A stretch of 64,000 nt of DNA from Glandiceps talaboti (lineage: Eukaryota > Hemichordata > Enteropneusta > Spengelidae). Below are positions 40,201 through 46,020 of this stretch, piece after piece. The position numbers and the translations under genes were made by a program. The DNA is taken from assembly GCF_964340395.1 (NCBI RefSeq), contig NC_135559.1, positions 159,001 through 223,000 on the forward strand. The letters are read 5' to 3'. The notes under the pieces are model-generated. The model had not been told where the DNA came from and did not search any database. It saw nothing but the letters and a program-made list of their open reading frames with translations. How positions within the stretch are numbered: the first letter of the stretch is position 1; every line of letters begins with the position of its first letter.

Positions 40201-40925
40201 GGGTGAATACAAAGAGAACTTTATCAGACATGACGTAAGAGGAGCAGAATTACTGACACTAGAAAGAAGAGATTTGAAGGCAAGTCTAAATATTCCTGTC
40301 CTCATACTGGCATCACTTGGTCTTTCAATATTTAGTTCACTGTACAAATTTCATAATTTGGAAAAATCCTTCTGACATGTATCATTTTGATTTGCATGGT
40401 TAGAATAATCATTCAAACAAAGATCAATAATAGAATTGATTAGATGGGATTGAATTTGATGTCTGATTTGATTAAGTTGATTTGGTAATATTTGATTTGC
40501 ATAATTCATTAATTATACTAGATTAGATTACATTACATTACATTACATTACATTACATTACATTACATTACAGTACATTACATCACTTTATTGACCAAAG
40601 TTGTGTTGTCAAAACAACAAAAGCAACCTATCAAAACAAAAGAGTAAAGATACAAAATGATTCACTACGATATAATGCAAGGCAATCAATTATAAACAAC
40701 AAGTAATATAAACTAGTAACAATCTGATATAATTTGATAATCATACAATCTGTTTTACTTCCTCAACTCCATAAGGAATGAATATTCATTAGAGTATCCC
40801 TCGTTTTGTTTTAGGAACTTGGTATTTCCAAAGTTGGACACATTAAAAGAATTCTACAGAGTGTAAAGGACATGCACACCCAAGAAAAACTGGCCATGTA
40901 TGCTGGACATCCACCTAGTCCTTAG
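4171..40925 (+). CDS. DGKD/DGKH: Type II diacylglycerol kinase (delta/eta type), 3' 27 coding exons, 5' partial
   Basis: Phosphorylates diacylglycerol to phosphatidic acid at membranes, ending DAG signalling through C1 proteins such as PKC. The exons listed separately join in phase to 1243 residues plus a TAG stop. Domains by visible residue: C-terminal part of PH (1-62), C1a (about 75-124), C1b (147-197), DAGKc (about 230-355, GGDGSVGW at 288-295 and LPLGTGNDL from 314), acidic and Ser-rich linker (about 420-770), DAGKa (about 779-940, [12 protein letters not shown]), a helical and Lys-rich region, and SAM (about 1166-1232). A catalytic domain split by a long linker together with a C-terminal SAM defines DGK delta/eta; SAM polymerisation and zinc binding are known for the vertebrate proteins. 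The long match to the vertebrate pattern is from memory of the family, not a search. A single invertebrate ancestor of DGKD and DGKH is likely, so one symbol cannot be chosen. Exons upstream of residue 1 are missing. Two introns use GC donors. Confidence 0.95.
4252..7500. other. DGK intron, unique-looking AT-rich sequence
   Basis: First part of the 12.8 kb intron. No exon, RNA gene or clear repeat, apart from a G run near 5072-5085 and a 59-bp duplication at about 7335-7430 (GAGGGCTA...AGTGGAGG). Confidence 0.5.
7540..7850. repeat. Dispersed repeat, copy 1
   Basis: Shares diverged sequence with 50215-50525: GTCACTACGAGTTGCTA, CCTTAGGTCA, a GGGAAAAA..TGGTGA block, TTTTGACTCATATTT, GACATAGATA and CAATAACTTGG occur in the same order in both. 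Class unknown. Confidence 0.5.
7960..8080 (+). mobile_element. Retroposon 3' tail with (ATT)n
   Basis: AAAGCGCTTTGAACACAAAG, then AAAGCACTATATAAA and ATTATTATTATT. This GCGCTTTGA...CACTATATAAA signature with an ATT tail is a recurrent SINE/LINE 3' end in animal genomes; no 5' part was recognised. Confidence 0.55.
8391..8760 (+). mobile_element. tRNA-derived SINE, family 1
   Basis: Begins with tRNA-like sequence: A box TAGTGTAGTGGTTAGCGC and B box GGTTCGAATCC at the correct distance. A non-tRNA body follows (TCTACAGACTCGATGGGTAG, CGGGCCTGGGTGACTCCGG) and an A/T-rich end. No acceptor stem pairs, so it is not a working tRNA gene. The 3' limit is approximate. Confidence 0.75.
8881..10829. other. 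DGK intron, no feature seen
   Basis: AT-rich sequence with no exon, RNA gene or clear tandem array. Short ORFs are chance. Confidence 0.5.
10830..11040. repeat. ~105-bp tandem duplication
   Basis: Two copies of a unit starting ACATTTGTATAAATGTACAC and ending CTTCATTTTCTTGTT, with CACCCCCTxCAACCTAAATCT in the middle. Confidence 0.75.
11045..11310. repeat. 41-bp minisatellite
   Basis: About five imperfect copies containing GTTCATCTGATATGGTCAGA and TGTTGTCTCAGACAGTTAGA, ending near 11310. Confidence 0.75.
11785..14744. repeat. 46-bp satellite-like array, ~64 copies
   Basis: Nearly perfect head-to-tail copies: CTTGGTACATCAATACATTG, TACTTGTATTTCATAATTGA, TATGTA. Variation is mostly confined to a few sites (CAATAC, CAGTAC, CAGTAT; TGATAT or TGATTT). 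About 2.96 kb within a DGK intron. Confidence 0.95.
15045..15492. repeat. Compound minisatellite
   Basis: 25-bp units (GATAATACATGTACAATCTT plus GATAT) mixed with longer units adding TACTTGTAAGGATGTATCAT plus TACTAAATAT. Two nested periods are visible. Confidence 0.9.
15512..15671. repeat. 80-bp tandem duplication
   Basis: Two almost identical copies starting GAACGAAGTCCACAATAATC and ending GTCTGGTGTTTG. Confidence 0.9.
16158..16520. repeat. ~60-bp G-rich minisatellite, 6 copies
   Basis: Unit contains TTACAATTTCCCTCCTTGGC, AAATCCATGCAAGG and a G-rich block like GGGGGAGGGGAGGGGGGCTG. Open in several frames on both strands, but repeat-derived. Confidence 0.9.
17098..17202 (+). CDS. DGKD/DGKH: DGK exon: end of PH domain
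   Basis: 105 nt, phase 0/0, bounded by TTCCAG and GTGAGA. Encodes [20 protein letters not shown] and then WISALKSVQ. The WISAL helix is the typical C-terminal PH helix with its invariant Trp. It follows a 12.8 kb intron. Confidence 0.95.
17570..17700. repeat. Pyrimidine-rich low-complexity tract
   Basis: CT/CTC-rich stretch including CTCACTCTCTCTCACTC and (CTCC)n, between two C-terminal PH/C1 exons. Confidence 0.8.
17998..18130 (+). CDS. DGKD/DGKH: DGK exon: first half of C1a zinc finger
   Basis: 133 nt, starts phase 0 and leaves one base. Encodes [20 protein letters not shown], then [12 protein letters not shown]: the leading His and first Cys pairs of an atypical C1 domain. The donor is GTCAGA, weaker than most in this gene. 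Confidence 0.95.
18240..18800 (-). mobile_element. Probable LINE 3' end with (TAATC)n tail, minus strand
   Basis: On the minus strand TTTGGCTAATAAAGTTTTC is followed by a run of TAATC/TAACC units. A polyadenylation-like TAATAAAG next to a simple-repeat tail is typical of non-LTR retroposon 3' ends. A second, related end lies near 40520-40760. Body extent is approximate. Confidence 0.5.
19075..20005. repeat. Dispersed element carrying ~5 tandem 151-bp units
   Basis: Starts with GGACTTATGG and TCTGTCCGTGCGTGCGTCTG, then 151-bp repeats with GCCATAACTCAGACATGCTT, CAAAGTTGGTATTAGGACAG and CCGCCTGGCAGCCATTTTGT. A related (GTCT)n...CAAAAACTGCTGGGCTGA element is at 43540. Confidence 0.85.
21110..21350. 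repeat. 18-bp minisatellite
   Basis: Imperfect GTGTTCAGTTTGAACAAA and GTGTTCAGTTTGGACCAG units, open on both strands. Lies in the intron before the C1a exon at 21467. Confidence 0.85.
21467..21573 (+). CDS. DGKD/DGKH: DGK exon: end of C1a
   Basis: 107 nt after TTTCAG. Completes C1a with [20 protein letters not shown] (zinc-ligand Cys and His), then [16 protein letters not shown]. Ends in phase 0 at GTAGGT. An 18-bp minisatellite lies about 120 bp upstream. Confidence 0.95.
22031..22156 (+). CDS. DGKD/DGKH: DGK exon: first part of C1b zinc finger
   Basis: 126 nt, phase 0/0. Encodes [20 protein letters not shown] and continues [20 protein letters not shown], giving the His and Cys ligands of C1b. 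The intron before it ends in a (TTTG)n run next to the acceptor TTTTGCAG. Confidence 0.95.
22423..22562. repeat. 45-bp repeat, 3 copies
   Basis: Copies of CTGATTGGTCTGGACATACA then AACTAACAAGTCTGAAATGA, in the intron inside C1b. Confidence 0.85.
23284..23546 (+). CDS. DGKD/DGKH: DGK exon: end of C1b and start of DAGKc
   Basis: 263 nt, starts phase 0 and leaves two bases. Begins VHTQC...PAKC (last C1b ligands), then [15 protein letters not shown] and the catalytic start [20 protein letters not shown], ending [11 protein letters not shown]. Donor GTAAGT. Confidence 0.96.
24055..24465. repeat. 37-bp minisatellite, ~11 copies
   Basis: Unit GTTGCCAAATATGACATTTA then TGTGAGAGCTAGAAAAC, with AAGTATG and GAAAGC variants. 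Ends 110 bp before the GGDGSVGW exon. Confidence 0.9.
24574..24682 (+). CDS. DGKD/DGKH: DGK exon: catalytic glycine loop
   Basis: 109 nt. Encodes [20 protein letters not shown] then [24 protein letters not shown] is the diagnostic ATP-binding glycine motif of DAG kinases. A 37-bp minisatellite ends about 110 bp before the acceptor. Confidence 0.97.
25051..25190 (+). CDS. DGKD/DGKH: DGK exon: DAGKc LGTGNDL segment
   Basis: 140 nt, starts phase 0 and leaves two bases. Encodes [20 protein letters not shown], then [20 protein letters not shown] and [16 protein letters not shown] is the second highly conserved DAGKc motif. Confidence 0.97.
25354..25551 (+). CDS. DGKD/DGKH: DGK exon: post-catalytic linker, tandemly repeated donor
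   Basis: 198 nt. Begins WSVMVRE, runs through a polar stretch and ends SVVISSAK. The last ~30 nt of the exon, its GTAAGT donor and ~10 nt of intron are the first unit of a 13-copy 42-bp array (25523-26070). Splicing at this first donor joins the next exon in phase (AA|A GTG CTC). Each later donor would bring in an in-frame TAA. Confidence 0.93.
25523..26070. repeat. 42-bp array, 13 copies, each with a 5' splice site
   Basis: Unit ACATTCTGTGGTCATTTCTT, CAGCAAAGTAAGTCTTAACT, AA. First copy overlaps the coding end of the DGK exon at 25354-25551. GTAAGT donors fall at 25552 and every 42 bp to 26056. The minus-strand 189-codon open frame here is a by-product of the period being a multiple of three. 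Confidence 0.95.
26395..26570. repeat. ~58-bp repeat, 3 copies
   Basis: AGTAGCAAAGAGATGATCCA, AGTATATTTAGTCCACCATG, AAGTACAACTAGATC repeated three times within an intron. Confidence 0.8.
26931..27030 (+). CDS. DGKD/DGKH: DGK exon: linker helix
   Basis: 100 nt between TTTTTAG and GTGAAA. Encodes [20 protein letters not shown] then [13 protein letters not shown], a predicted helix in the linker between the two kinase halves. Ends phase 0. Confidence 0.92.
27500..27824 (+). CDS. DGKD/DGKH: DGK exon: acidic linker
   Basis: 325 nt. Encodes [18 protein letters not shown], a very acidic run (EEDDEDDD), and the conserved [20 protein letters not shown] followed by IIEQTEK. The [14 protein letters not shown] block is shared with vertebrate DGK delta/eta and carries a basophilic Ser site (inference). 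Leaves one base. Confidence 0.95.
28092..28445 (+). CDS. DGKD/DGKH: DGK exon: variable Ser/Thr-rich linker
   Basis: 354 nt. Begins [12 protein letters not shown], as in the vertebrate proteins, then low-complexity Thr/Ala/Glu-rich sequence including an Ala run, [20 protein letters not shown] and a Lys-rich end. Probably disordered and phosphorylated (inference). Leaves one base at GTGAGT. Confidence 0.92.
28704..28725. repeat. Poly-G run (22 G)
   Basis: Uninterrupted G run in an intron. Length is prone to assembly or sequencing error. A similar 24-G run is at 58698-58721. Confidence 0.8.
29754..29903 (+). CDS. DGKD/DGKH: DGK exon: linker, ends at a GC donor
   Basis: 150 nt after a (CTTTC)n tract and CAG. 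Encodes [38 protein letters not shown] and [12 protein letters not shown]. Phase requires the exon to end GGCAG with intron start GCAAGT, a GC-AG intron. It leaves one base, matching both the 60-nt cassette (30813) and the next constitutive exon (32951). Confidence 0.85.
30813..30872 (+). CDS. DGKD/DGKH: Candidate 60-nt cassette exon of DGK
   Basis: Bounded by ACTGCACAG and GTATGT, exactly 20 codons, phase 1/1, so it can be included or skipped without changing frame between the exons ending 29903 and starting 32951. Encodes [19 protein letters not shown] after the shared Gly, a Ser/basic segment resembling the rest of the linker. Inclusion cannot be shown from DNA alone. Confidence 0.6.
31540..32500. 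repeat. 75-bp dimeric array, ~9 full copies, with CArG-like motifs
   Basis: Each 75-bp unit contains two halves sharing TTCATTTCTGACCATATAT. One half reads CCATATATGG, the other CCATATATAG. Less regular units precede it from 31540. It lies in the intron between the cassette exon and 32951. Confidence 0.92.
32951..33071 (+). CDS. DGKD/DGKH: DGK exon: Gly-rich linker end
   Basis: 121 nt between TTTGTAG and GTAAGT. Encodes [20 protein letters not shown] then [19 protein letters not shown]. The [12 protein letters not shown] block corresponds to the ISRLLINADPF region of the vertebrate enzymes, just before DAGKa. Confidence 0.93.
33295..33405 (+). CDS. DGKD/DGKH: DGK exon: start of DAGKa accessory domain
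   Basis: 111 nt. Encodes [20 protein letters not shown] then [30 protein letters not shown] is the hallmark opening of the accessory kinase half. Donor GTAAGC. Confidence 0.97.
33535..33770. repeat. ~60-bp repeat, 4 copies
   Basis: Units with CAGGCTCATTCCATCAGGGC and GGCCTGTTCAGTCAGGGTTC, 200 bp before the DGK exon at 33970. The open frame spanning both is coincidental. Confidence 0.85.
33970..34066 (+). CDS. DGKD/DGKH: DGK exon: DAGKa
   Basis: 97 nt after ATTTCAG. Encodes [20 protein letters not shown] then [13 protein letters not shown], aligned with the WYG...KELLQRT...L.QRVQLE core of DAGKa. Ends phase 0 at GTAAAG. Confidence 0.96.
34165..34320. repeat. ~38-bp repeat, 4 copies
   Basis: TTGTTTGTACACATGCCTTA then TTACACTGGTTGGTTG repeated, ending in TGGTTGGTTG. 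Confidence 0.85.
34447..34670 (+). mobile_element. tRNA-derived SINE, family 2, copy 1
   Basis: Head GGTGGCCGAGTGGTTAA (tRNA Ser/Leu-like A box) and GGGGTTCAAACCC (B box), then a body with TAAGTAAGAAGAGTGTCGTT, TTTGACTCTACCGAACAA and GGTTTCCTCCTGCATTAACA. Ends in an ATTATTATTA tail ~60 bp before a DGK exon. Confidence 0.75.
34728..34835 (+). CDS. DGKD/DGKH: DGK exon: DAGKa NIPSY motif
   Basis: 108 nt, phase 0/0. Encodes [20 protein letters not shown] then [16 protein letters not shown]. LNIPSYxGGxNFWG is strongly conserved in DAGKa. A SINE ends only ~50 bp before the acceptor. Confidence 0.97.
34998..35111 (+). CDS. DGKD/DGKH: DGK exon: DAGKa
   Basis: 114 nt, phase 0/0. Encodes [20 protein letters not shown] then [18 protein letters not shown], matching the DDKILEVVAVFG...HHRIAQ block. 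Donor GTAAGT. Confidence 0.97.
35452..35706 (+). mobile_element. tRNA-derived SINE, family 2, copy 2
   Basis: Same head (GGTGGCCGAGTAGTTA) and body (GTAAGTAAGAAGAGTGTCCT, TTTGACTCTACCGAACAA, TTTCCTCCTGCATTAACACT) as the copy 1 kb upstream. Continues to CAAGTATAAATAAAG and ATTATTATTG, the fuller 3' tail. Confidence 0.75.
36236..36370 (+). CDS. DGKD/DGKH: DGK exon: end of DAGKa
   Basis: 135 nt, phase 0/0. Encodes [40 protein letters not shown] and [17 protein letters not shown] is the conserved final DAGKa motif. Confidence 0.97.
36510..36680. repeat. 47-bp repeat, ~3.5 copies, abutting an exon acceptor
   Basis: TTCACCAGTCGTGGATAACA and CTGTACACAGTATTGTAACT repeated. The last copy breaks off into CCTTTTTTTGTCAG, the acceptor of the exon at 36686. 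Confidence 0.9.
36686..36825 (+). CDS. DGKD/DGKH: DGK exon: post-kinase helical region
   Basis: 140 nt. Encodes [40 protein letters not shown] and SAGLIRR. Corresponds to the region after the kinase in DGK delta/eta. A 47-bp minisatellite abuts its polypyrimidine tract. Leaves two bases at GTATGT. Confidence 0.95.
37310..37421 (+). CDS. DGKD/DGKH: DGK exon: helical region
   Basis: 112 nt. Encodes [20 protein letters not shown] then [18 protein letters not shown]. The EQELAHxV/F helix is conserved in the vertebrate delta/eta proteins. Ends phase 0 at GTAAGC. Confidence 0.94.
37555..37738. repeat. 20-bp minisatellite, ~9 copies
   Basis: AACTTGACTAGAATCAACTA repeated, with few substitutions. 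Confidence 0.9.
37802..37844 (+). repeat. Duplicated 3' splice site of a DGK exon
   Basis: CATTGCAGGGTGCTATCGTAAGAATGTTATTTACTTC is followed by a second CATTGCAGGGTGCTAATCGTAAG, which begins the real exon at 37845. The first copy lacks one A and would frameshift. Confidence 0.85.
37845..37940 (+). CDS. DGKD/DGKH: DGK exon: helical region, duplicated acceptor upstream
   Basis: 96 nt, phase 0/0. Encodes [20 protein letters not shown] then [13 protein letters not shown] 43-bp copy of its acceptor and first bases sits immediately upstream (37802-37844). Only the downstream acceptor keeps the frame. Confidence 0.92.
38223..38333 (+). CDS. DGKD/DGKH: DGK exon: coiled helix
   Basis: 111 nt, phase 0/0, after TCCATTAG. 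Encodes [20 protein letters not shown] then [17 protein letters not shown], a likely helical segment similar to the QLGSALAEMDRQLRRL helix of vertebrates. Confidence 0.93.
38708..38822 (+). CDS. DGKD/DGKH: DGK exon: Lys-rich segment
   Basis: 115 nt. Encodes [20 protein letters not shown] then [18 protein letters not shown]. Highly basic, like the KFKKEKNNKNK stretch before SAM in vertebrates. May aid membrane or cytoskeletal contact (inference). Leaves one base at GTAAGG. Confidence 0.92.
39236..39268 (+). CDS. DGKD/DGKH: DGK 33-nt mini-exon
   Basis: 33 nt (11 codons), phase 1/1, between TTTCAACAG and GTAAGA. Encodes [11 protein letters not shown]. Phase-neutral, so it could be skipped without a frameshift. 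It joins neighbouring exons cleanly but is short, so confidence is lower. Confidence 0.75.
40143..40279 (+). CDS. DGKD/DGKH: DGK exon: SAM domain, ends at a GC donor
   Basis: 137 nt after ATCCATAG. Encodes [40 protein letters not shown] and RRDLK, the first four helices of SAM. The exon ends AAG and the intron begins GCAAGT, a second GC-AG intron. Family alignment (RRDLK-xLGI) fixes this boundary. Confidence 0.95.
40516..40760 (-). mobile_element. Probable LINE 3' end with (TAATG)n tail, minus strand
   Basis: Minus strand reads TTTGGTCAATAAAGTGATG then TAATG pentamers. Same layout as 18240-18800 with a different pentamer. Sits in the last DGK intron. Confidence 0.5.
40815..40925 (+). CDS. 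DGKD/DGKH: DGK last coding exon: SAM C-terminal helix and stop
   Basis: 111 nt after GTTTTAG. Encodes [20 protein letters not shown] then [16 protein letters not shown] and TAG. LGxxKVGHxKRIL is the closing SAM helix. The short tail after SAM is lineage-specific. Confidence 0.97.
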   Translation, partial: ELGISKVGHIKRILQSVKDMHTQEKLAMYAGHPPSP

Positions 40926-43135
40926 GAGAGAACAATTTAATGAAAAGCTGCTTCCAAAGTGGACAGATGTTGTCCTGCCCGACAGAGTTGTTGGTGCCAA
41001 GCGTTAAAAATTCACAAGAGTACAATGTCATATTTTGCAGAGAATGGAGTAATAAGACCTACCTCATCAACTGTTAACTGAAAAAGACCTCAAAATGTGA
41101 AGAAAGTTAAAGGCTGATGAAAAATGTCATATTTTTGCTGAAGGGGAACAAATATTCAATATAGTCAAGGATAAAAGAAGTTTCTGAAATAATGATGTAC
41201 AGTGAAAGGTCACATCGGTTGACTGAGTTTACATATTACTTTACAACAAAATAAGTTCACAAAAGATTATTTATTTCCAGACTAACAGATAAGGGATAAA
41301 AAATTTGAAAAAGGAACAGTCACCACTTGTCCAAGTATTCAAAGATGTTGATTTCTTTCTTAGGTTGGGGCAATACTTCTCAAACTTGACAAAAAAATGA
41401 TAAAGGAAACATTCACCACTTGTCCAAGTGTTTATTAGATGTTGATTTCTTTTACGATGGGGGACCATGCTTTTTATGAAGAAGAAAAAAAAACTTGCAC
41501 TCTAGGTCTTTCAAACAACTTTTCCTTTTGTATCTCAGTCAAAGATGCTTTTTTATATTTCAAACACTTTTTGTGCTATTTATAATGTAAACCTTTCTGA
41601 ACAATTTACACTACTTGTTGTAAGTTATTCTTTCTACAATTCTTTTTTATAAAATGTGAAAGAAAATATTATCAAACATCTAATATGTTTCTTCAAATAC
41701 ATGTACCTTGAACTTGATATGTGTGCTTACATAGTTTCACTTCATGAAACCATAAATAGAAACTGAAGAATTTAGAGTAAATTTGGTCAATTCTTCCAGA
41801 AAAAATATAATGCCCACCCATGATATGTGTGAACAACCTCAAATTGTTTAAACCAGTTTGGCCAAGATTAAACTGGATAAAACCAGTTTGAACTAGAAGA
41901 AACTAGTTATATCAATTTCAGAAAGTTGAGTCTAGTATAAACTGGAATAATGATTTTAGCCAGCTTAAACAAGTTGTGTCAATTTTACCAGTTGAAAGCA
42001 ATCCAAACTGGATAAAACCAGTTACAGCAGATTATACTATTAAATTATTTATCAATAACATTTCATTATGTTTAAATGGTACCTGCTTTGTGCCACAGCA
42101 TCCATTGTAAACAGAACAAAAATGTCAAAAAGTGTGTCGTGTCTTCAAAGATGAAGTTTTTTAAGACTCTTTTTCATACAATTCAACACATCTGAAAAAT
42201 AGATGGTTGCCTCCATAGACCTCTAATATCAAGAATTTGCCATAGTGTGGAGTGATGTACTAGTTTTATGTCAATTTATTTAATAACTTGGATGACAATT
42301 GTCACAACTTCATCTAGGAAAGAGATGTAGGGATATTTACCAGTCTCAACAAAACTCAACTGTGAGGTTTCCAGACACTACACTTATATACAATTACTAT
42401 TTTTTTGGACATTACGTGGACTTAGCTTTGTTTTCAATTTTTATGAGATGCACTTTTTTGATTTTTATATAGCTAAGCAAGTTTTCAAAAGCTTAATTTG
42501 CAATATGAAATATGTACCAGGTCCTAAAAGTAAACAGAATTGAGTTGCACATTGTCTTATTGAGCCAATAACCAACACTATAATCTCACTTAGTTAATTT
42601 ACATTAATTTGATGGCTAGTTCAAATGAACCATTTTTAGTCAATTTGAATAAATTTGGGATCTATTTTTAGTCAATTTGAATAAATTTGGCAGATATTTT
42701 TAGTCAATTTGAATAAATTTGGGATCTATTTTTAGTCAATTTGAATAAATTTGGCAGATATTTTTAATCGGAATAAAATGGCAGTGAATTTGAAACCAAT
42801 CTAATGAATACTGTTGCTATTTGATAATTTGGTTGCTGTTTTCAAGCAATTTCTATAATTTTGGATACTTTTGTTTTATTCTCTAAAAGTGCAAAATAAT
42901 AAGTCTTAATATTTTTCATGGTGCATATTTGGCTTTGAATAATAATAAAGTAATATTGTGTACTATTACATTATCAAGGTGAAGTACTTTCAAATTGTGA
43001 TGTTTTCTAATATATGTATTTTGTACAATGACATCTTTTCCATTTAGATAAAAAAAACTGAAAATACTAGAAATACAAATTTTAGCTACCCTGATAAGAA
43101 TATTTATGAAAAATAAAGTGTTGAAAGAATAAATT
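40926..43135 (+). other. DGKD/DGKH: Probable 3' UTR of the DGK gene
   Basis: AT-rich, no further exon seen. Candidate AATAAA signals lie at 42944, 43112 and 43128, so the transcript may end shortly after one of them. Two diverged copies of a ~120-bp segment occur near 41295-41460, and short repeats of TTAGTCAATTTGAATAAATT at 42605-42765. The 3' end is inferred. Confidence 0.4.
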
Positions 43136-43539
43136 CAAATCAAATTCAAATTTTGTATTGCAACAAAAAGCTGTATATCTATGTACACTGGACTGTTGTT
43201 TTGTTTTTGTTGTTGTTTTTTTATAAGAAGAAAAAAGGAATTCATGACAAAACAAAGTACAAACAAACAAACCACATGACTAATACAGACAACTAGAAAC
43301 ACCTACATGTGAAAATAAGTAATAAGCGGGCCCCATTTATCGATGTGTTTACCAAAGACATTCCTAGAGGATGTTATTCATTTTTCTACTTTATAAATTA
43401 AACTAATATATGACTTGAATCCAGTAATATTGTGTAATATTTGTACACTGGATTGTTAGACTTATCTTGAAATTTTGGTTTTCAAAGTAAATTATTTCAA
43501 GTAAATATACCTAAGATTTTATCATGACATTGTTTTTAT

Positions 43540-44510
43540 TAGCACAACTGAACTGATAAGGTTCAGCAGTGCTTATGGCATGGTGCGCTGTCTGTCTGTC
43601 TGTCTGTGCATGACTTATACTCAAAAACTGCTGGGCTGATTTTTTTTATATTTGGTGGGATGTTCCCTTGGTGTTTATTTGGGAAATTGTTCAAAGCAAA
43701 ATGATTGCAACACAAGTGTGTGATTTGGGGCAAAAAAAAATGTCATTGTTGTTTTAAAAAAAATTAAACTTAAAAACTACTAGGCAGATTGGTCTGAAAT
43801 TTGGTGGGAATGCTCGTAGTCATATGTAGTTTAAGATTTGTTCATGACTTATTGATCCGATCAGTAATATGCAAATTAGGTCTAAAATGTGTTGATTTGG
43901 TCAAAAATCTTTACTTCTAAAACCACTGGGCTAAAATTTAATGGGAATGCATTTTGGAAAGTGGAGATGACAAACTATTATATTAAGCAGGTAATGATCT
44001 CATCAACAATATGCAAATTAGGTGTTGAAATGTGGATTTTGGTTAAAACATTATATCTCAAAAGTACTTGGTCGATGGGGCTCAAATTTGGCGAGATGTT
44101 TCTAGACATGTTATTCTACAAATGTTGACACAATTGGCCCTAGCAACCATGACCACACCCTTAGCAACATACAAATGCCAGCTCATTTTCCTAGAATAAC
44201 AATATCATCTGATAGGCAAGTGAGCAAACATACAAGAAATGTATGCAAATATCCCTAGCAACAAGACCGTGCCTGTAGCAATAGTTAAACGATGGTGTAT
44301 ATCGCAAAGATAAGAGTGATTCATCGACAAGTGAACAAACATTCAAAAAATGTATGCAAATATGCCTAGCAACAAGATCGCACCCATAGCAACAGCCAAA
44401 CGATGGTGTGTATGTTAAAGGTAACAACAGGACTGGATAGGCAGCTGGATAAACATTCAGCAAATGAACTCCTATACCTAGCATGGATCAGTATGTGGAT
44501 AAATATTTAT
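43540..44510. repeat. Dispersed repeat with internal diverged units
   Basis: Contains (GTCT)n, CAAAAACTGCTGGGCTGATT, ATTTGGTGGGATGTTCC and several diverged repeats of ATATGCAAATTAGGT and of CTAGCAACAAGAxCG. Related in style to 19075-20005. No coding capacity seen. Confidence 0.55.
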
Positions 44511-45345
44511 AAAAAGTGTACAGTTGTGCTACAATGCCATTGGCACTATTTTTTATTTGAGCAAGACAGGTCATTGTAGTTTGTTTAAAAAAAGCCTTCA
44601 CTTCTTATAAGTCATTGGTCAACTGACCAATCAATGTTCGCCTTGCAAAATTCAACAGGAAACAAAGCCCCCACTAATCAGATAGATTTCTCATACCATA
44701 TAGATTTCTCATAGCCAATTAGCATGCACATTTGACCTTGACCAATAGGCCTAAGCAATGTATTCAGCTGAACATACCTGTAGATAAACCAATCACAAAC
44801 TATTTTACATTTGGAGTGGGAAGACTACAAAAGGTAGAAACAAAGTGTAAATATTTTTGAAAGATAACTTGGTAGATAATGTATTAAAATCAAAGTCACT
44901 TAGGAAGTACATTCAAATTAAATGTGCCACGAGTTTGCTGATGATAATTTTTGAAGCACACAACACATGAGGGAACACTTGATTTTTAATGCTACAGCAC
45001 AATTATTAACAAAGATTTTTTTTACTGAAATTGCAAATTGCTCATCCTAGTTAACATAAGAGAAATTTCATAAAGTTTTTACTTTTTCTCAGGAGACTCA
45101 GTGCATGATTAAGCCTAGATAACTTCCCCTTGCCAGTAAATTGGATTGTTTTAGTATTTTATATTCAGAAATACAATTTATGTCATTTACTACAAATTTG
45201 AAAATAAAAGGATTGAAGACAGCACAGGTAGCGGGGAAATATTTCTTTACTATCAACTCATAAACTCACTGTAATACTGAATTAATATAAAAATCAGGAG
45301 ACATTACCTTATAGCTCAATCATTGTTTACTTTTTTTTACTAATG
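44511..45345. other. Intergenic, nothing recognised
   Basis: AT-rich sequence with no exon, RNA gene or array seen. Confidence 0.5.
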
Positions 45346-46020
45346 AATAAATAACAGTGGACATTGCATTGTGTACATTTCATGATATCAGACAGCTGTG
45401 ATTACTGGGGTCCAGTGGACATTGCATTGTGTACATTTCATGATATCAGACACACTGTGATTACTGGGGTCCAGTGGACATTGCATTGTGTACATTTCAT
45501 GATATCAGACACACTGTGATTACTGGGGTCCAGTGATTATTAAATTGTGTACATTTCATGATATCAGACACACTGTGATTACTGGGGTCCAGTGGACATT
45601 GCATTGTGTACATTTCATGATATCAGACACACTGTGATTACTGGGGTCCAGTGGACATTGCATTGTGTACATATACATTTCATGATATCAGACACACTGT
45701 GATTACTGGGGTCCAGTGGACATTGCATTGTGTACATTTCATGATATCAGACACACTGTGATTACCGGGGTCCAGTGGACATTGCATTGTGTACATTTCA
45801 TGATATCAGACACACTGTGATTACTGGGGTCCAGTGATTATTAAATTGTGTACATTTCATGATATCAGACACACTGTGATTACTGGGGTCCAGTGGACAT
45901 TGCATTGTGTACATTTCATGATATCAGACACACTGTGGTTACTGGGGTCCAGTGGACATTGCATTGTGTACATGTCATGATATCACACACACTGTGATTA
46001 CTGAGATCTTATGGACATTC
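45346..46020. repeat. 60-bp minisatellite, ~11 copies
   Basis: GTCCAGTGGACATTGCATTG, TGTACATTTCATGATATCAG, ACACACTGTGATTACTGGGG. Two copies share the same variant (GTGATTATTAAATTGTG), about 300 bp apart, suggesting a higher-order duplication. Confidence 0.92.
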
